The notes under the pieces were generated by a model that was not told the DNA's origin, ran no database searches, and saw only the letters and a program-made list of their open reading frames with translations. Position numbers and translations under genes: made by a program. A DNA stretch of 58,970 nt, from positions 35,489-94,458 of the forward strand of contig MU130239.1 of NCBI GenBank assembly GCA_015039465.1, in the 5' to 3' direction. Shown one piece after another: positions 1-10,364 of the stretch. This DNA comes from Phlegmacium glaucopus. Its lineage: Eukaryota > Basidiomycota > Agaricomycetes > Agaricales > Cortinariaceae. Positions within the stretch are counted from its first letter, which is position 1, and every line of letters starts with the position of its first letter.

Positions 1-1135
1 CAAGATGAACCCATAAGAGGTTGAATAGGTGAAAACATATGAACATCTATGAAATAATTTTAATATCAAAAATTATTGTGGATGATATACTTACCAGTGA
101 TTCTGTCATGATGGATGGTAGTGGCTGGGGCTGCTGCATCAATATTCGAGGCAGAAGGGGCAGTGGGGGCAGTGGGGATGTTCAAGGCTGTTGCGCCGGC
201 ATCATCAACGTCGTAGGCTGCTGTTTCGACGTCGTTGATGTTGTAGGCTGCTGCGTTGACACCGGAGGCTGCCGCGTCGATGCTGGAGGTTGCTGCATTG
301 AGGTTGGAAGCAGAGGGGGCAGCAGGGGCGGTGGAGGCTGCTGCGTCAAGGTTGGAAGCAGAGGGGGCGGGTGTTGCTACGTTGGCCGTATGGCCGTTGT
401 CATCTACGTGGCAGGTGTCGTCGATGCGGGTGTCATCTACGTGGGAGGTGTCATCGACGTGGTTGTTGTTGTCAATGTGGCTGTCGTCATTGTCTGTGTT
501 GTCTGATTCGTCGTCGGTTTCGTCATCGGTTTCATTGTTGGTTTCGCTGTCGGTGGTGTCGTCAGCATCCTGGTGCCTGTCTTCGATCCTCTGGCGGGTG
601 GATCCGGGGATGGATGGGAGGTCTCGTGCTGTGGTAGACCGGGTGCGTTGGGGAGGGGCAACCGAGGTGCCGTCCTCCTCGAGCTTGCGCTTGGTCCTAT
701 TTGTTGGGTATCCATGGTTAGATGGGAGGACCGAGGTGTACGGAGTCACCACTTACCTTGGAAGGTGGCGGTTACTGGTCTCGAGGGCAGCTACCTCCGC
801 GTTTTTAGCGCTGGAGGTTTTCCTGTTGAAACGAAAGTACATTAGTTAATAAGTAAACGAAAAGAAAAAAAAAAGAAAGAAAAAAAAAGAAAACAGGTGC
901 TAACGCACCTGCCAGCTTTCTTGGCTCGTCTAGCAGCCTTCCCTGCCCGACGTTCGACATCGTCAACCCCACCCGATTTGTTGTTGTTGACATGGCGGGT
1001 CTTGCGCTTTTTTGGGGCTTCGTTGGGGTCCGATTCCCCACGTTTGCGTGTCTTCGGTTGATTGGTAGACCCGTGAGTTGTTGGGCCGTTGTTGGTACTC
1101 TTGCGGTTGTGAGATCGGGTGGTACGGGGTGCCAT
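1..1135 (-). CDS. Spliced gene of unknown function, 3' part beyond the left edge
   Basis: I do not recognise this protein. A start at 1135 (an in-frame ATG also at 1144) opens a basic exon to 909 with repeated K/R clusters. The intron 908-823 has a GTGCGT donor and CAACAG acceptor. Exon 822-757 follows, then an intron 756-697 with a GTAAGT donor, CTAAC branch site and AAATAG acceptor. The long exon 696-95 comes next, then an intron 94-47 (GTAAGT...CATAG) and the start of exon 4 running off the edge. All junctions keep one frame. The long exon has KRKLEED and QRTRS basic motifs, an acidic D/E/T stretch with HVDDT-type repeats, and Ala/Ser/Asn-rich imperfect repeats (SASNLDAAA type). This suggests a disordered nuclear protein, which is inference only. 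The splicing and repeat structure are visible; the function is not. Confidence 0.6.
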
Positions 1136-1252
1136 GGTGGTCATCGAAGCGAGAGTGGGCAGAGGGTTGGAAGTTGAAACCCAGCTACAACCGATTTAGG
1201 AAGTAGGGCCAGGGAGTGTATATAATATATTTATTTTATTACGATAAGTACA

Positions 1253-1329
1253 GTCGTTATAGTGTAACTGGCTAGAGCGCCACCTTAATACATAGGTAAG
1301 GTCTCTGGTTCAATCCCCCACTGATGCCA
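1253..1329 (+). other. tRNA-like sequence (tRNA pseudogene or SINE head)
   Basis: A 77-nt stretch has an A-box-like TAGTGTAACTGG (1260-1271) and a good B box GGTTCAATCCC (1307-1317). It ends in TGATGCCA. The first seven bases can pair with the last seven before the final A, with one mismatch and two G-U pairs. An anticodon-like stem ACCT/AGGT (1282-1297) encloses an 8-base loop, and the T stem is poor, so it is probably not a working tRNA. A/T-rich sequence follows, as in tRNA-derived SINEs. Confidence 0.4.
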
Positions 1330-1385
1330 TTTTAAAATTATAATTAAGATATTTTTTATTAATTAGATAATCAGTGTTTAACTTA

Positions 1386-1605
1386 AGGTGCCGGAGTCCA
1401 CTGGAATCTGGTGGAGTCTGCTGGAGTCCACTGGAATCCGGTGGAATCTGCTGGAGTCCACTGGAGGTCCGGTGGAATCTGCTGGAATCTGCTGGAGTCC
1501 ACTGGAGTCTGGTGGACAAGTCCGCCGGAGTCTGCCGGAATGAGTCCGGAAAGACTCCGGTGGAATTTACTGGACTCCAGTAAATTCCACCGGATTCCAG
1601 CGGAG
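1386..1605. repeat. Short-period TGGARTC repeat with a perfect palindrome
   Basis: Tandem and interspersed 10-30 bp variants of GGAGTCCACTGG / GGAATCTGGTGG fill this stretch. At 1557-1593 two 18-nt arms beginning CCGGTGGAATTT are perfectly inverted around a single central C. The repeat abuts the broken end of the LINE relic. It resembles the TGGAATC-type repeats near both ends of the element at 48182-49779, so it may be part of a related non-autonomous element. Confidence 0.7.
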
Positions 1606-2683
1606 TATGTGGGGGAGTGTACAGTCCTCAAATGGCAGACCATTTTTGGGGTGCTTGAGATCGAACTCCTTACACTTTCACAGGAAGGTGGGGCAGTCCC
1701 TTGCCCAGCTTGGGTGGTTGTCGACATTACAGGAGATGCAGTGGTGAGCACTGGAGACATTACACTCGCTAGTTTGATGGCCTTTGCTGCAGGTACCACA
1801 TGTATCTGTCGTCTTGATGCAGTCCGAAGTGACATGGTTCCAACCTTGACATTTGAGACAGCGAATTGGTTCCTTCTTGTACTTAGCCACTGATACTCTC
1901 TTGCTGCAGATGACGAGGCCCCTGGCAATTGCTCTGTTGGCTGCGTCTGGACTAGCAAACGTCAGTATAAGGTGGCCACAGGTTTGCTTGGCGTTCCTTC
2001 TGATTGGTGGCTTTGCCCAACGTAACTTGAGTAGGTCCTCTTCCTGGAGGCCATTAACCTCCACTATTTCTGTGACGTGGGCGGGGTTGTTGGTGTTGAG
2101 GTGTAATGGAGCGTAGTAGGCTATGACAGAGTGATTTCATTTCTTGACAGCTGCGCCTTGACCTAGGGTACCTAGAGCTGCAACGAAGTCGTCAAAATGG
2201 TTACTCTGAGCAAACCAGTTGGCCCCTTCTTCCGTCATGAACTCTCCCAGCAGCCCTTTGTTCGCGAGCCTTTCCACAGTCCGGACCTTGTGGATGGTGG
2301 TGCTACTGCCAGCCTCGATGATTGCTTCGTTGAACTTCCTGGTAACGTTGATTTGGCTGAGTTCTCTCATGGCTGAGTCAATTGGGAAGTCCACTAGGAA
2401 TTGTCGTGCCTTGATGCCCTCTCTGGCTAGGATCCGAGGGTCGGCATTGACTGGGGCAATGTTGTTGCTGAGCAGGGCGTCTCGGAACGTCCTGGTTGAT
2501 GGAGTACCAGCCAAGCCTTTCGTTGCTGCTGCAACTACTGCCATATGTTTCTCCATTTTGCCTTCCAGCGTAGCGCAGAAGTGACCTGTCATTGTTCTAA
2601 GCTCATCATTCATATAGGTGAGTTGATCATTCACCGCTTCTCTGGCTGTAGCTGCTATTGCACCTTCATCCAACTCATCCAAC

Positions 2684-3754
2684 TAGTGTTGCCGAAGTTC
2701 GGTTCAGTCCGGTTCTGACCCTCAATTTTGAGAACCAAGAACTGGAACCGATGAGAACTGGCAGAACCGGTTCGAACCGAGAACCGCTACAAAAAATAGA
2801 AATACGTTGAAATTATGTTTTAGACCTACATAAAATTATAAATAATGTTATATTATCAGATTTCATGCACAAATAATGCTGTCTATGCATATTTCTGTAG
2901 TATTAGGTGCTCGGAAGTCCAATAAATGGCTGGCCATGACTGCTGATTGGCGTGAGATCACTGAGAATTTACCTGTTGTCTAAAATTAGCAAGCGAACTT
3001 CGTATTATTTTTTTTCAGTTGAATTGCGAGGGGGTTTAGGAAATAAAAAAATATACCACAGGTCGAATTTTTTTTAAGCACACTTCAGGCTGGACTACCT
3101 ACCTATGTAATCAGGCACATGTCTATATATGGAAATATTACATCATCAACGGGAGCACTTGCCCACCTATCCCATACCAGATGCTTCGCAAGCCTCACAA
3201 ACCCAATCCCGTGGTGCTATCTCCAATGATACACACTGGAGGATGATACTAGAAAATAAAGGGTAGTGACAAAAAGCTCAACAATTATGTTCTAAAAGGA
3301 TTAATACCCATTGAGATTGGACATTTTGACCATTATCATTGTTTTTTGCACTGTCTGAGTATTCTAAATGTTTGTAGACCTTACAAGTTGCTTATAACTT
3401 GCCTTGAAGCTTGTCTAATGCCATTTTGAAGTCATTTTAACTAGGGTTCCAAAAAAAAATTAAGCAGCCAATGGCTGGACTACCTAACCGACCCCTGGTC
3501 CGGGATTCCAATTCCCGAACCCCCTTGTTGAATTGTGGGTCCAACATAACTCAAATTATAATTAATATTACATGAATTTGGTGCTGATACCCCCGTATTT
3601 ACTGACAGTTCGGTTCTGGTTCGAACCGGTTCTCAAACAGTTCTCAAAATCTCAAAATTTTCAGAACCGAGAACCAAACTGTCGGTTCCACACGGTTCTG
3701 TTCGACCGGTTCCAGTTCTCTGAAGCAGTTCTGAACCGAACTTCGGCAACACTA
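2684..3754. mobile_element. Non-autonomous hAT-like DNA element in the LINE relic
   Basis: The ends are inverted repeats: TAGTGTTGCCGAAGTTCGGT at the left, and its reverse complement at the right through the final ACACTA. Identity runs over about 24 bp and then becomes looser (repeated CCGGTTCT/GAACCG motifs at both ends). The 8-bp sequence CATCCAAC flanks both sides (2676-2683 and 3755-3762), which is the hAT signature. The 1071-bp interior has no transposase reading frame. It is A/T rich, with subterminal repeats rich in GAACCGGTT. Confidence 0.85.
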
Positions 3755-3963
3755 CATCCAACAAAAAGGCAGCTGCCCAGATCGCTTGCACTGCTTCCAA
3801 TGGAATCTTGCCGAGCGCTGCTATCTGATGCAGGGTGGCCGCTAATGTTGCTGTTGTTACTGGGTGACCCTCTGGCACGAAGAGCAGTCTTTTTTCCAGA
3901 AACTTGCGTCCTGCTGCTGCGTCGTTGATCAGTCCCGATTGCGAATAATCAATATGCAGTGAG

Positions 3964-4933
3964 CAGTGTTGTGCGGTCATGACCAGCCAGTTTTTGATGA
4001 CCAGTCATAGTCATGACTGGGTCATGACCAGTCACGACTGGTCATGGCTGATGGCAACCCGGCTAAGTGTAAGCCGGGGCTGCAGGGCTTATCAGTCTTA
4101 TTTGATTAGGGTAGATAACTTCGCACAATATGTACTTCGACTTCAGATATACTTCGACCTCACTGGGCAGCAGCTGTTCGAAACGTGCAGGAGGATTCAT
4201 TTGAGAAAGAACTGGAATTCTACGAGCTTCTGGATCTGGACGCAGAAGGGGAGGATGATCTGGATGTTGATAATACTACAGAGCAAGTTCCTGGGTTTGA
4301 GTAGAGAAGAACATGTAATTATACTACCTATCATATGGAATTTCGAGCGTTGAGCATCCTGTGAGCCATTTCACGCAGCCTTATCAGTTACATCACCGAT
4401 CAGATCAGCACTAGGGCCGTCATGACTGTGACTCGGATGACCAGTCACCTGAGAGTGTCAATGAGCACAACATTGGCCGTGAGATGTAAGATTCTAGCAC
4501 GTATTTGCTCAGTGTTTGCGAGCGATAGAGCAAACGACTATATATTTATTGTGAGTAAAGGTAGATAATGATTACAAACGAGTCTTACCTCAGTGTTTGC
4601 GAGCGATAGAGCAAACGACTGAGGAGCCATGAATATACGACGAAAGGTTTATATCATAAAGGGAGAGAAAAGGCTAAACTACAAATGAGAGAACAAAAGT
4701 ATAGTAGAAACAATAAGGATTGTATTGACTACAATATTGGGTTGTGAACGGATGTTTCAAGAGCAGAAAGACGAGACAAAGTAAAATGGGTTTAAATGAC
4801 AAATCAATAGCGGGGCATCTACTATACCAAATATGGGCTCGTATGGGTTTGTTATTCCAACATGAGAGCAGTCATGACTGTGATGACCAGTCACCTGAGA
4901 GTCATGACCTAGTCAATGACCGGCACAACATTG
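3964..4933. mobile_element. Second hAT-like non-autonomous element, with a duplicated right end
   Basis: The left end starts CAGTGTTGTGCGGTCATGAC and the right end is CCGGCACAACATTG, an imperfect inverted repeat. Flanks GCAGTGAG (3956-3963) and GCGGTGAG (4934-4941) differ at one base, consistent with an 8-bp hAT target duplication. GTCATGACTGG/CCAGTCATGAC motifs are repeated near the ends. A second right-end-like sequence lies at about 4420-4480 (AGCACAACATTG followed by GCCGTGAG). Inside, a roughly 30-bp direct repeat (CAGTGTTTGCGAGCGATAGA core) occurs at about 4509 and 4591. No transposase is seen. Confidence 0.7.
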
Positions 4934-5212
4934 GCGGTGAGGGTGTTCGTGTGAACATATCTCGATTGCCTTGAGTGCTTGCGGGGGCAAGACCCGTGCT
5001 TCTATTACGTGTCGCTGGCAATTGTGACTTTTTTTGTGCGGTTTTGTTCATTTTGAAAAGAATTGAACGTGGGGTTTTCTTGGTGGCAAACGCCACTTGA
5101 AGATATGTAGGGAAAGGATACTGCTACTACTTAATTTCTGGACCTAACTTTCAGTTTTGCCCTTGCTTTAGGCGTGGGAAAAGAGCTAAGAGTCGTGGTA
5201 ACAGAGTAAGGA

Positions 5213-5483
5213 GCGTCCATTCGGAACCTTTTGTATAGGAAGCGATTGTGGTCCCAACATTTCAACCAAGCGAAGCAAGCGGCTTTCAACGCATGCCCTG
5301 TGGAGGTAATCCGAAACTATCGACTCCGCCTAAAGGGCAAGGCAGCGGGCAATGCTGCTGGGCTGTTGGGGACAGAAGACCGTACGTCATCGCAAGGTGT
5401 GATTATCACTGCGATGCACACTCTTGCACCCTGCACAGTGATAACATGATAAGAAGTCAGTGATTCTAATCTGCAAGCCACTA
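5213..5483 (+). repeat. Stray piece of the tandem unit (VPS74-GTPase intergenic segment)
   Basis: This matches the spacer between VPS74 and the GTPase gene in units A (about 11780-12290), B (22520-23000) and D (54130-54250). Shared landmarks are GGAACCTTTTGTATA, the GGCAGCGGGCAATGCTG stretch, GAAGACCGTAC, and AAGTCAGTGATTCTAATCTG. The match stops at about 5483, just before the position where the GTPase start lies in the other units, and unrelated sequence follows. It marks an older copy or a rearrangement breakpoint of the array. Confidence 0.75.
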
Positions 5484-5979
5484 TTATTACTCGCTGATTT
5501 CTTGCCAGTGGTCAGGGGCTACCTGCCTTGGATGGAATTTCTGACTTCATCTGGTCAACCTATCAATCTTCAAAGGTCCTCTGCCCTCCAAATTCCCTTT
5601 GTGAAAATCTTCCATCGGTGTTTCACAATTTCCTTTCTTTTGTTCTGAATCTCAAGGAAACTGTCACATTTCACAAGATTGATTATGATGGCCATATTAA
5701 AGCTTTCTGTGACTTTTCGGATCTTCAATTTACAGAAGGTGCCAGTGTGCCATGTTGTAAATAGTCAAATTTTTAAAAGTTTGTTCGTCTTGGTGCTTGT
5801 GCTAGAGGGCCGCTGTTTGTCCGAGTTCACCCAGACGAGTCAACATGACGATGCCGCCTCCCTAACTCCGTGGAAATAAAATCGCAAAGTTAACTCCACG
5901 TCCGCGCCAGATATGAGGACCTAAGATCTCCATTCATAAGTCTGTCTACCCAGACACATGAAACCTCCCTGTCTCTAAT
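5484..5979 (+). other. Unassigned segment between breakpoints
   Basis: A frame of about 78 codons (5528-5764) reads without stops and ends in a Cys pair. I recognise no family in it. From 5764 to 5979 I see no coding feature. It probably belongs to the same displaced host DNA as the fragment that follows. Confidence 0.3.
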
Positions 5980-6308
5980 GCAAGATGTGCCTATTTCAAG
6001 GTTCATATTCCTTTTTCATTTACTTTCTCAACTCTTTTCCTATAGAAGCGAACACAAAGACGACGGAATTGAATCTGTCCTCAAGAACCTCGACATCTCC
6101 ATCTCATCCTTCAACATCCTCCCTTCACATGTCTACATACGCAAAATCACTGATGTTGATATACTTACTTCAGACTCGGGCATGCACGTCCGCATGCAAA
6201 CCATGCAACTAACCCTCAACGACGTCTCATTCTGGTGCTACGACAAAACGGCTTCCACCATTACGCCTAATGGATTAAGAACGCTCCTACATACAAAAAT
6301 ACCATGAT
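5980..6308 (+). pseudogene. Fragment resembling fungal DUF4449/HAM1-like lipid-binding proteins
   Basis: A 109-codon frame contains ISSFNILPSHVYIRKITDVD, a motif describing an amphipathic beta segment, and further on MQLTLNDVSFWCYDKTAS. The pattern (a conserved SHVYI-I-D-D stretch followed by LNDVSFWYxDK) is what I remember of fungal DUF4449 proteins, a large family of uncertain lipid-related role. Only a short piece is present, with no start or C-terminal domain. It is followed directly by chitin synthase sequence, so this is a rearrangement patch and not a working gene. The assignment rests on recall of family patterns and is tentative. Confidence 0.35.
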
Positions 6309-8877
6309 CGACTCTCCCAGGCCTCTACAACCACATCTATACGACTTGGCAGCAAGTTTACTTGGCTTATGCGGCGCAGGAACGAATCGTAGGCAGTTGT
6401 TTCAAGGTTTGTAGTTCATTCGTCTTCCCTTCCCTTCGCTCACGTAGTAGGCAATAGGGGTATAACAGGATCAGGGAAATCGTCAAGCCAGAGGCTCATT
6501 CTCAATCAAGTCCTCGGACTCTGCATACTCGAAAAAGGAGTTGAAGAAAAGGCCTTGAAAACCCTACTCGACTCTTTTGGGGGGCGCAAAAACACTCATG
6601 AATCCCAATGCCTCCTTGCCATGGAACTTCATTTCAACAAATGCGGTATATCCTCTGCGACAGTCCTCACTTTTGGTCTTGACAAAACCCGTCTCAACCA
6701 GCCTTACTCATGAAGAAGGCACTTACCATGCTTTCTATCAATTTCTCGCTGGCACCATTTCAACCTAGAATACGTTTCGGATTGTGCCCTTCTAGCTTCA
6801 TCTGGTTGCTATCGCCTCTCATCAGGTCCGTTCAGCGACGATTCCATCGCCATGGCCGACTTACGAGCAGCAATGCGCATTGCGGACTCTGAGTTTCAAG
6901 CCAAAGCACATGACATCTATATTTAACATCCTCGTCACCATATTACCACTCGGTAACCTCCAATTTGCAGATGGCGATCCCCATGACGTATCAGCACTCG
7001 TATCCAACCCGCGTCCTCGACCAAGCGGCAAGGTTGTTAGGCGTATCCCCAGATGAAATATTCACCAACAAGACTAATTATGTTCGGAAAAGAATTATTT
7101 ACAGCTCTTTTGAATGTTGAACAGAGTGGGAAGCAGAGGGCGTGAGGCATTTGTATGCGATTTTGGTTGCCTTGTGTTGTGGAGACTTCGAATCATCGTT
7201 TGGCACCTGCCAAGGAAGATCCTCCTTCGGCGTAAATCATCCTCTTCGATCAACCTGGATTTCAGACCCGTGGACCCGCAGGTACATCGTCCATGTCCCT
7301 CACGGGCACTCAACCCTCATCTCGGCGTAGGTCAAAATGGATTTGACGAATTTTGCACCAATTTCGCGTATAAAATGCTTCAATCTTATAAACGTATGAT
7401 CCGGGATACCGTTGCTTTACCTTCTATATCGACTATGGACAACGGAGCTTGTATCGAACTGTTGCGAGGTGCTCAGTTGAGGGAACGATCGCAGAGGAAA
7501 CCAGACGGACTTGTCGGGATCATCAACAAAGCCTGTTCATCGTACAAGTCCGGTAAAGGTGGTGAACAACGCGATGAAGAAAAAGACCTTACATCCAAAT
7601 TCACCGTCCATGCCTCCTTCGTGCTGATCGTAACCTCTTTGGAATCAACCATTACGCGGGGTCTGCGTCTTACAATGTCAATCATTTTCTTGAGAAGGAT
7701 TCGGATTTACTTCTGCATTTGTTTCTAAACTCCTTTCTGGACCTGGTTCGGCGGCGGAGACATAGCGAGATGAACATATTATTGTTCAAGCTCAAGTCCC
7801 ATCTAGACCTCTACGTAACCCTTCACCTGTCATCCCTCCGGACAACGCTCTGCCCACAGTGCAGGATGAACATCCCCGATTGGATCCTGGCAAGATGTAT
7901 CCTGTCACTTCTCAACTCGATTTCGCTCTTTCTGAAATCTTTGCTTCTCTCGAACGTGCTAAACTCTGGACGATCTCATGTATCCGACCAAACGACTCTG
8001 GTTCACCCAATTCATTCGACAAACGCCGCGTCAAATCCCAAATCCGCTGATCTCACAGCTCATAAAGCAATGGAATATATCGCCGATTACGATTTGACTG
8101 ATTTTTGTGAACGTTATGTTCCTTACTATAAGAGAATCGGAAGAGGAGAGGATTGTTCGGTGTGCAAGGGCTAACGGATGGAAGGAGGGTGAGGATTATG
8201 TTCTTGGGTCAAGGAATATTGGTTAGGTTACGGAGTGACGAGGATGGGGAACGATGGCACCAAGCATCAATCTCCGAATGTACAGTACGACTCTGGAGGA
8301 CTACAGGATAGAGGTGTATGGGGCTCCGATTACGATAAAAAGGATCTTTCAAGCCCCCCCGAAATGGGTTCATTGGCTTATTCATCTGGTGGTTGTGCGA
8401 ATGAAGTTGCTAATGCTGTTGAAGAAGTATTTTCGACCAAGACGAGGAGATGGTGGTTATGGCTTGTGCGGCTTACTACTTGGTGGATGCCGAATTTCAT
8501 CCTCCGCATCGTTGGACGTATGGAACGACCTGGCATTCGATTTGCTTGGAGAGAGAAAGTGACGATTTTTTTCCTTATCTTCTTGTTCAACGGAAGTGTC
8601 ACCTTCTACATCGTCGAACTTGGGAGACTTCTATGTCCAAACTTTGATAAAACATGGGGACCAAACGAAGTTCTACAACATGAAGGATCAAATGACTATT
8701 GGGTTGCGGTCCAAAGAGCTGTTCATGACGTGTCGAACTTCGTTAATGGAGATCGGCAATGGATTATCATTCGGTACTCCAAGTAACTCACCAGATGTTG
8801 TGAGTGCGTTGGCCGGTCAGGATATTTCCCACCACCGTTGGGTTCCAGATGTAGTGGGCTTGTGACGGATAATACTC
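6309..8877 (+). pseudogene. Chitin synthase with myosin-motor-like domain, decayed and truncated
   Basis: Pieces in shifting frames follow the order of a class V-type fungal chitin synthase (myosin motor-like head, membrane span, cytochrome-b5-like domain, GT2 catalytic domain). First comes PHLYDLAASLLGL, then the P-loop piece GSGKSSSQRLILNQ (about 6470). Next are LTFGLDKTRLNQ, SISTMDNGACIELLRGAQL (7425-7490), INKACSSYKSGKGG, SCIRPNDSGSPNSFDKRRVK (7977-8040) and DFCERYVPYYKR. The 8235-8786 frame gives WGSDYDKKDLSSPPEMG and a hydrophobic membrane region around TTWWMPNFILRIVGRMERP, then FFLIFLFNGSVTFYIVELGR. It ends with LLCPNFDKTWGPNEV, the start of the cyt-b5-like domain. Multiple frameshifts and stops are present. 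Similarity ends near 8877, before the GT2 domain with its QxxRW motif. The break joins unit A at a short CTTGTAAAT microhomology. Confidence 0.85.
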
Positions 8878-9098
8878 TTGTAAATCGATGTACCTAGTAT
8901 GATTTAAGTGGCGGTTCAATATTGTCATGGTCGAATTAGACTGAGAAATCAAAGCAAGGGTACATAGTCGTAAGATAGCGGAGAGGTTTAAATTAACCAA
9001 GGTAGAGTGTGTGTGTACGGGCCGAAAAACTTGCATGTGAGCAAAGAGAGAGAGACCAACTGTCATATTTGCATTTTGGGGAGGTAAGAAGGGACACT

Positions 9099-9978
9099 CT
9101 AGAGGTCGCTGAAATTCTTGACCCCGCCCAACCGCTTCACATTCCTATAAACGTGGAGCGAGAGAATGAGTACAGAGTCAAAGTAAAACAAGAAAAAAAG
9201 AACGGACCTATTGTTCTTTGTGCGCGGCATACTCGGGGAATGAACGAAGCTACGGAAGCATTGATACCTCTCTCCTGGAGGAACGTTTCGAATTCATCTT
9301 GTACAGCAACATCCAGAGTGTCAACTATACAATGGGAAAACAAGAACGTCAGTTTTTTTTGCAGAACAAGGCCGGGTGAAGAGAAAGGGGTTGTCAATTT
9401 ACCTGAGGACCGATATACATATCCCGTCGTTTCCAATCAGCTTCAGCAGTCAAATCCGTGTATCATCATAGAACGAGATATTCTCGATAACAAAGTGGCC
9501 CTCCTGGCACATCAAGTCAATGTTAAGCGCACCTGGGCTGCTGGACCATAAATGATATCACAAATTTTGGTCAGTGTTCCAAGAAGCGATGTATATGATA
9601 GGAAAGGAAAGAAACCTTGATGATGGAGAGAGCAGCCCTAACATGGTAAGGAGCTGGGTCTTCAACGTCTGATTCAGCCTCGGGAAGTTCCTCTTCAAAG
9701 TCCTCTTCAGCCTGAATATCTGTGATAGAAAATATGACACAAATGCTAGAAAACAAGTTTTATCAGAGTTCTATCCACAAAAAGGCGAAAAAAATGAAAG
9801 CGATGACGTACTTCTCATCGGGAAATTGTCACTTCGTCATTTCCGATCCGCAAATGAAGTCAAAAAAAGCCGTCGTATAAAATAAAGGAATAACAAGAGA
9901 GAACGCAACGACCAGATAAAGAACTCGGGTGTCGTGTCACCGGTCTCAGCAAGTCGTACTTAGAAAGAGAGACACCGG
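9099..9978 (-). pseudogene. MAM33/p32-family mitochondrial acidic matrix protein, copy A (broken)
   Basis: Minus-strand exons match the MAM33/p32 (gC1qR) family of acidic mitochondrial matrix proteins. They include an acidic exon (AEEDFEEELPEAESDVEDPA, 9748-9620), a middle exon around ILIDNISF-like sequence (reverse of 9550-9410), the strong family block TLDVAVQDEFETFLQERGIN (9330-9260), and a last short exon ending VKNFSDL with stop at 9099. The exon at 9978-9930 lacks about 13 nt present in B and D (the DAVAE region), which shifts the frame. A second change makes FIPEYAE into FIPRVCR. I see no mitochondrial presequence exon in any copy. The gene is divergent from VPS74, with roughly 400 bp between visible coding parts. 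Confidence 0.75.
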
Positions 9979-10364
9979 CTGTACAAGAAAAGATGAAGTC
10001 AGAAGGTGAATATTCAAACTCCGAGTGAAGTCCTAAATGTATGCCTTTGGTTGGTGGCGATTGTCATGCTTTTACTTTTAGCATCTTTCTCAGCACTTTT
10101 GTCCGAAACTTATAAGCTGGATACTCAATGCTTAGTTATGCATAAGGCAAAAAAATATGGGAAAAAAAAGTGATTTACGATGTCAGTCCCGGATTTCGCT
10201 CTTTTGACTAATTCATGGTGACATTGTTGTTCTCAAACCTAGCATAAAGTTCTAAAAGATTCAGAATAGTGTGCGTATTGTCTGTCTCTATGAATGTGCA
10301 AAAGGTTAGATTTAACAGAGCTATAGTTGTAAAGTTTTAAATCAAACACTAGGCCCCTTCACGA

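Larger units (their letters stand above)
1607..5096 (-). pseudogene. LINE (non-LTR retrotransposon) ORF1 relic, split by two DNA elements
   Basis: On the minus strand a gag-like ORF1 starts near 5096 with a basic N-terminus. It continues after the insertion at 3964-4933 (coding 3955-3763) and after the insertion at 2684-3754 (coding 2675-2137, then 2064-1607). The C-terminal part has CCHC-like knuckles of the kind CLKCQGWNHVTSDC and CGTCSKGHQTSEC, followed by further Cys/His pairs (CISCNVDNHPSWARDC), as in Tad/CRE-like fungal LINE ORF1 nucleic-acid-binding proteins. An in-frame TGA interrupts it at 1678. Homology-like sequence ends near 1607 at a tandem repeat. No endonuclease or reverse transcriptase is present, so it is dead. 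The two insertions are each flanked by target duplications lying in coding sequence, which gives the order: LINE first, DNA elements later. Confidence 0.75.

Noticed and set aside
39..849. Plus-strand Gly/Cys/Val-rich frames at the left edge
   Set aside because: They are complements of the spliced minus-strand gene, whose introns and repeats fit better.
1253..1329. A working tRNA gene
   Set aside because: The T stem and anticodon loop do not fold properly, so only a tRNA-like remnant is claimed.
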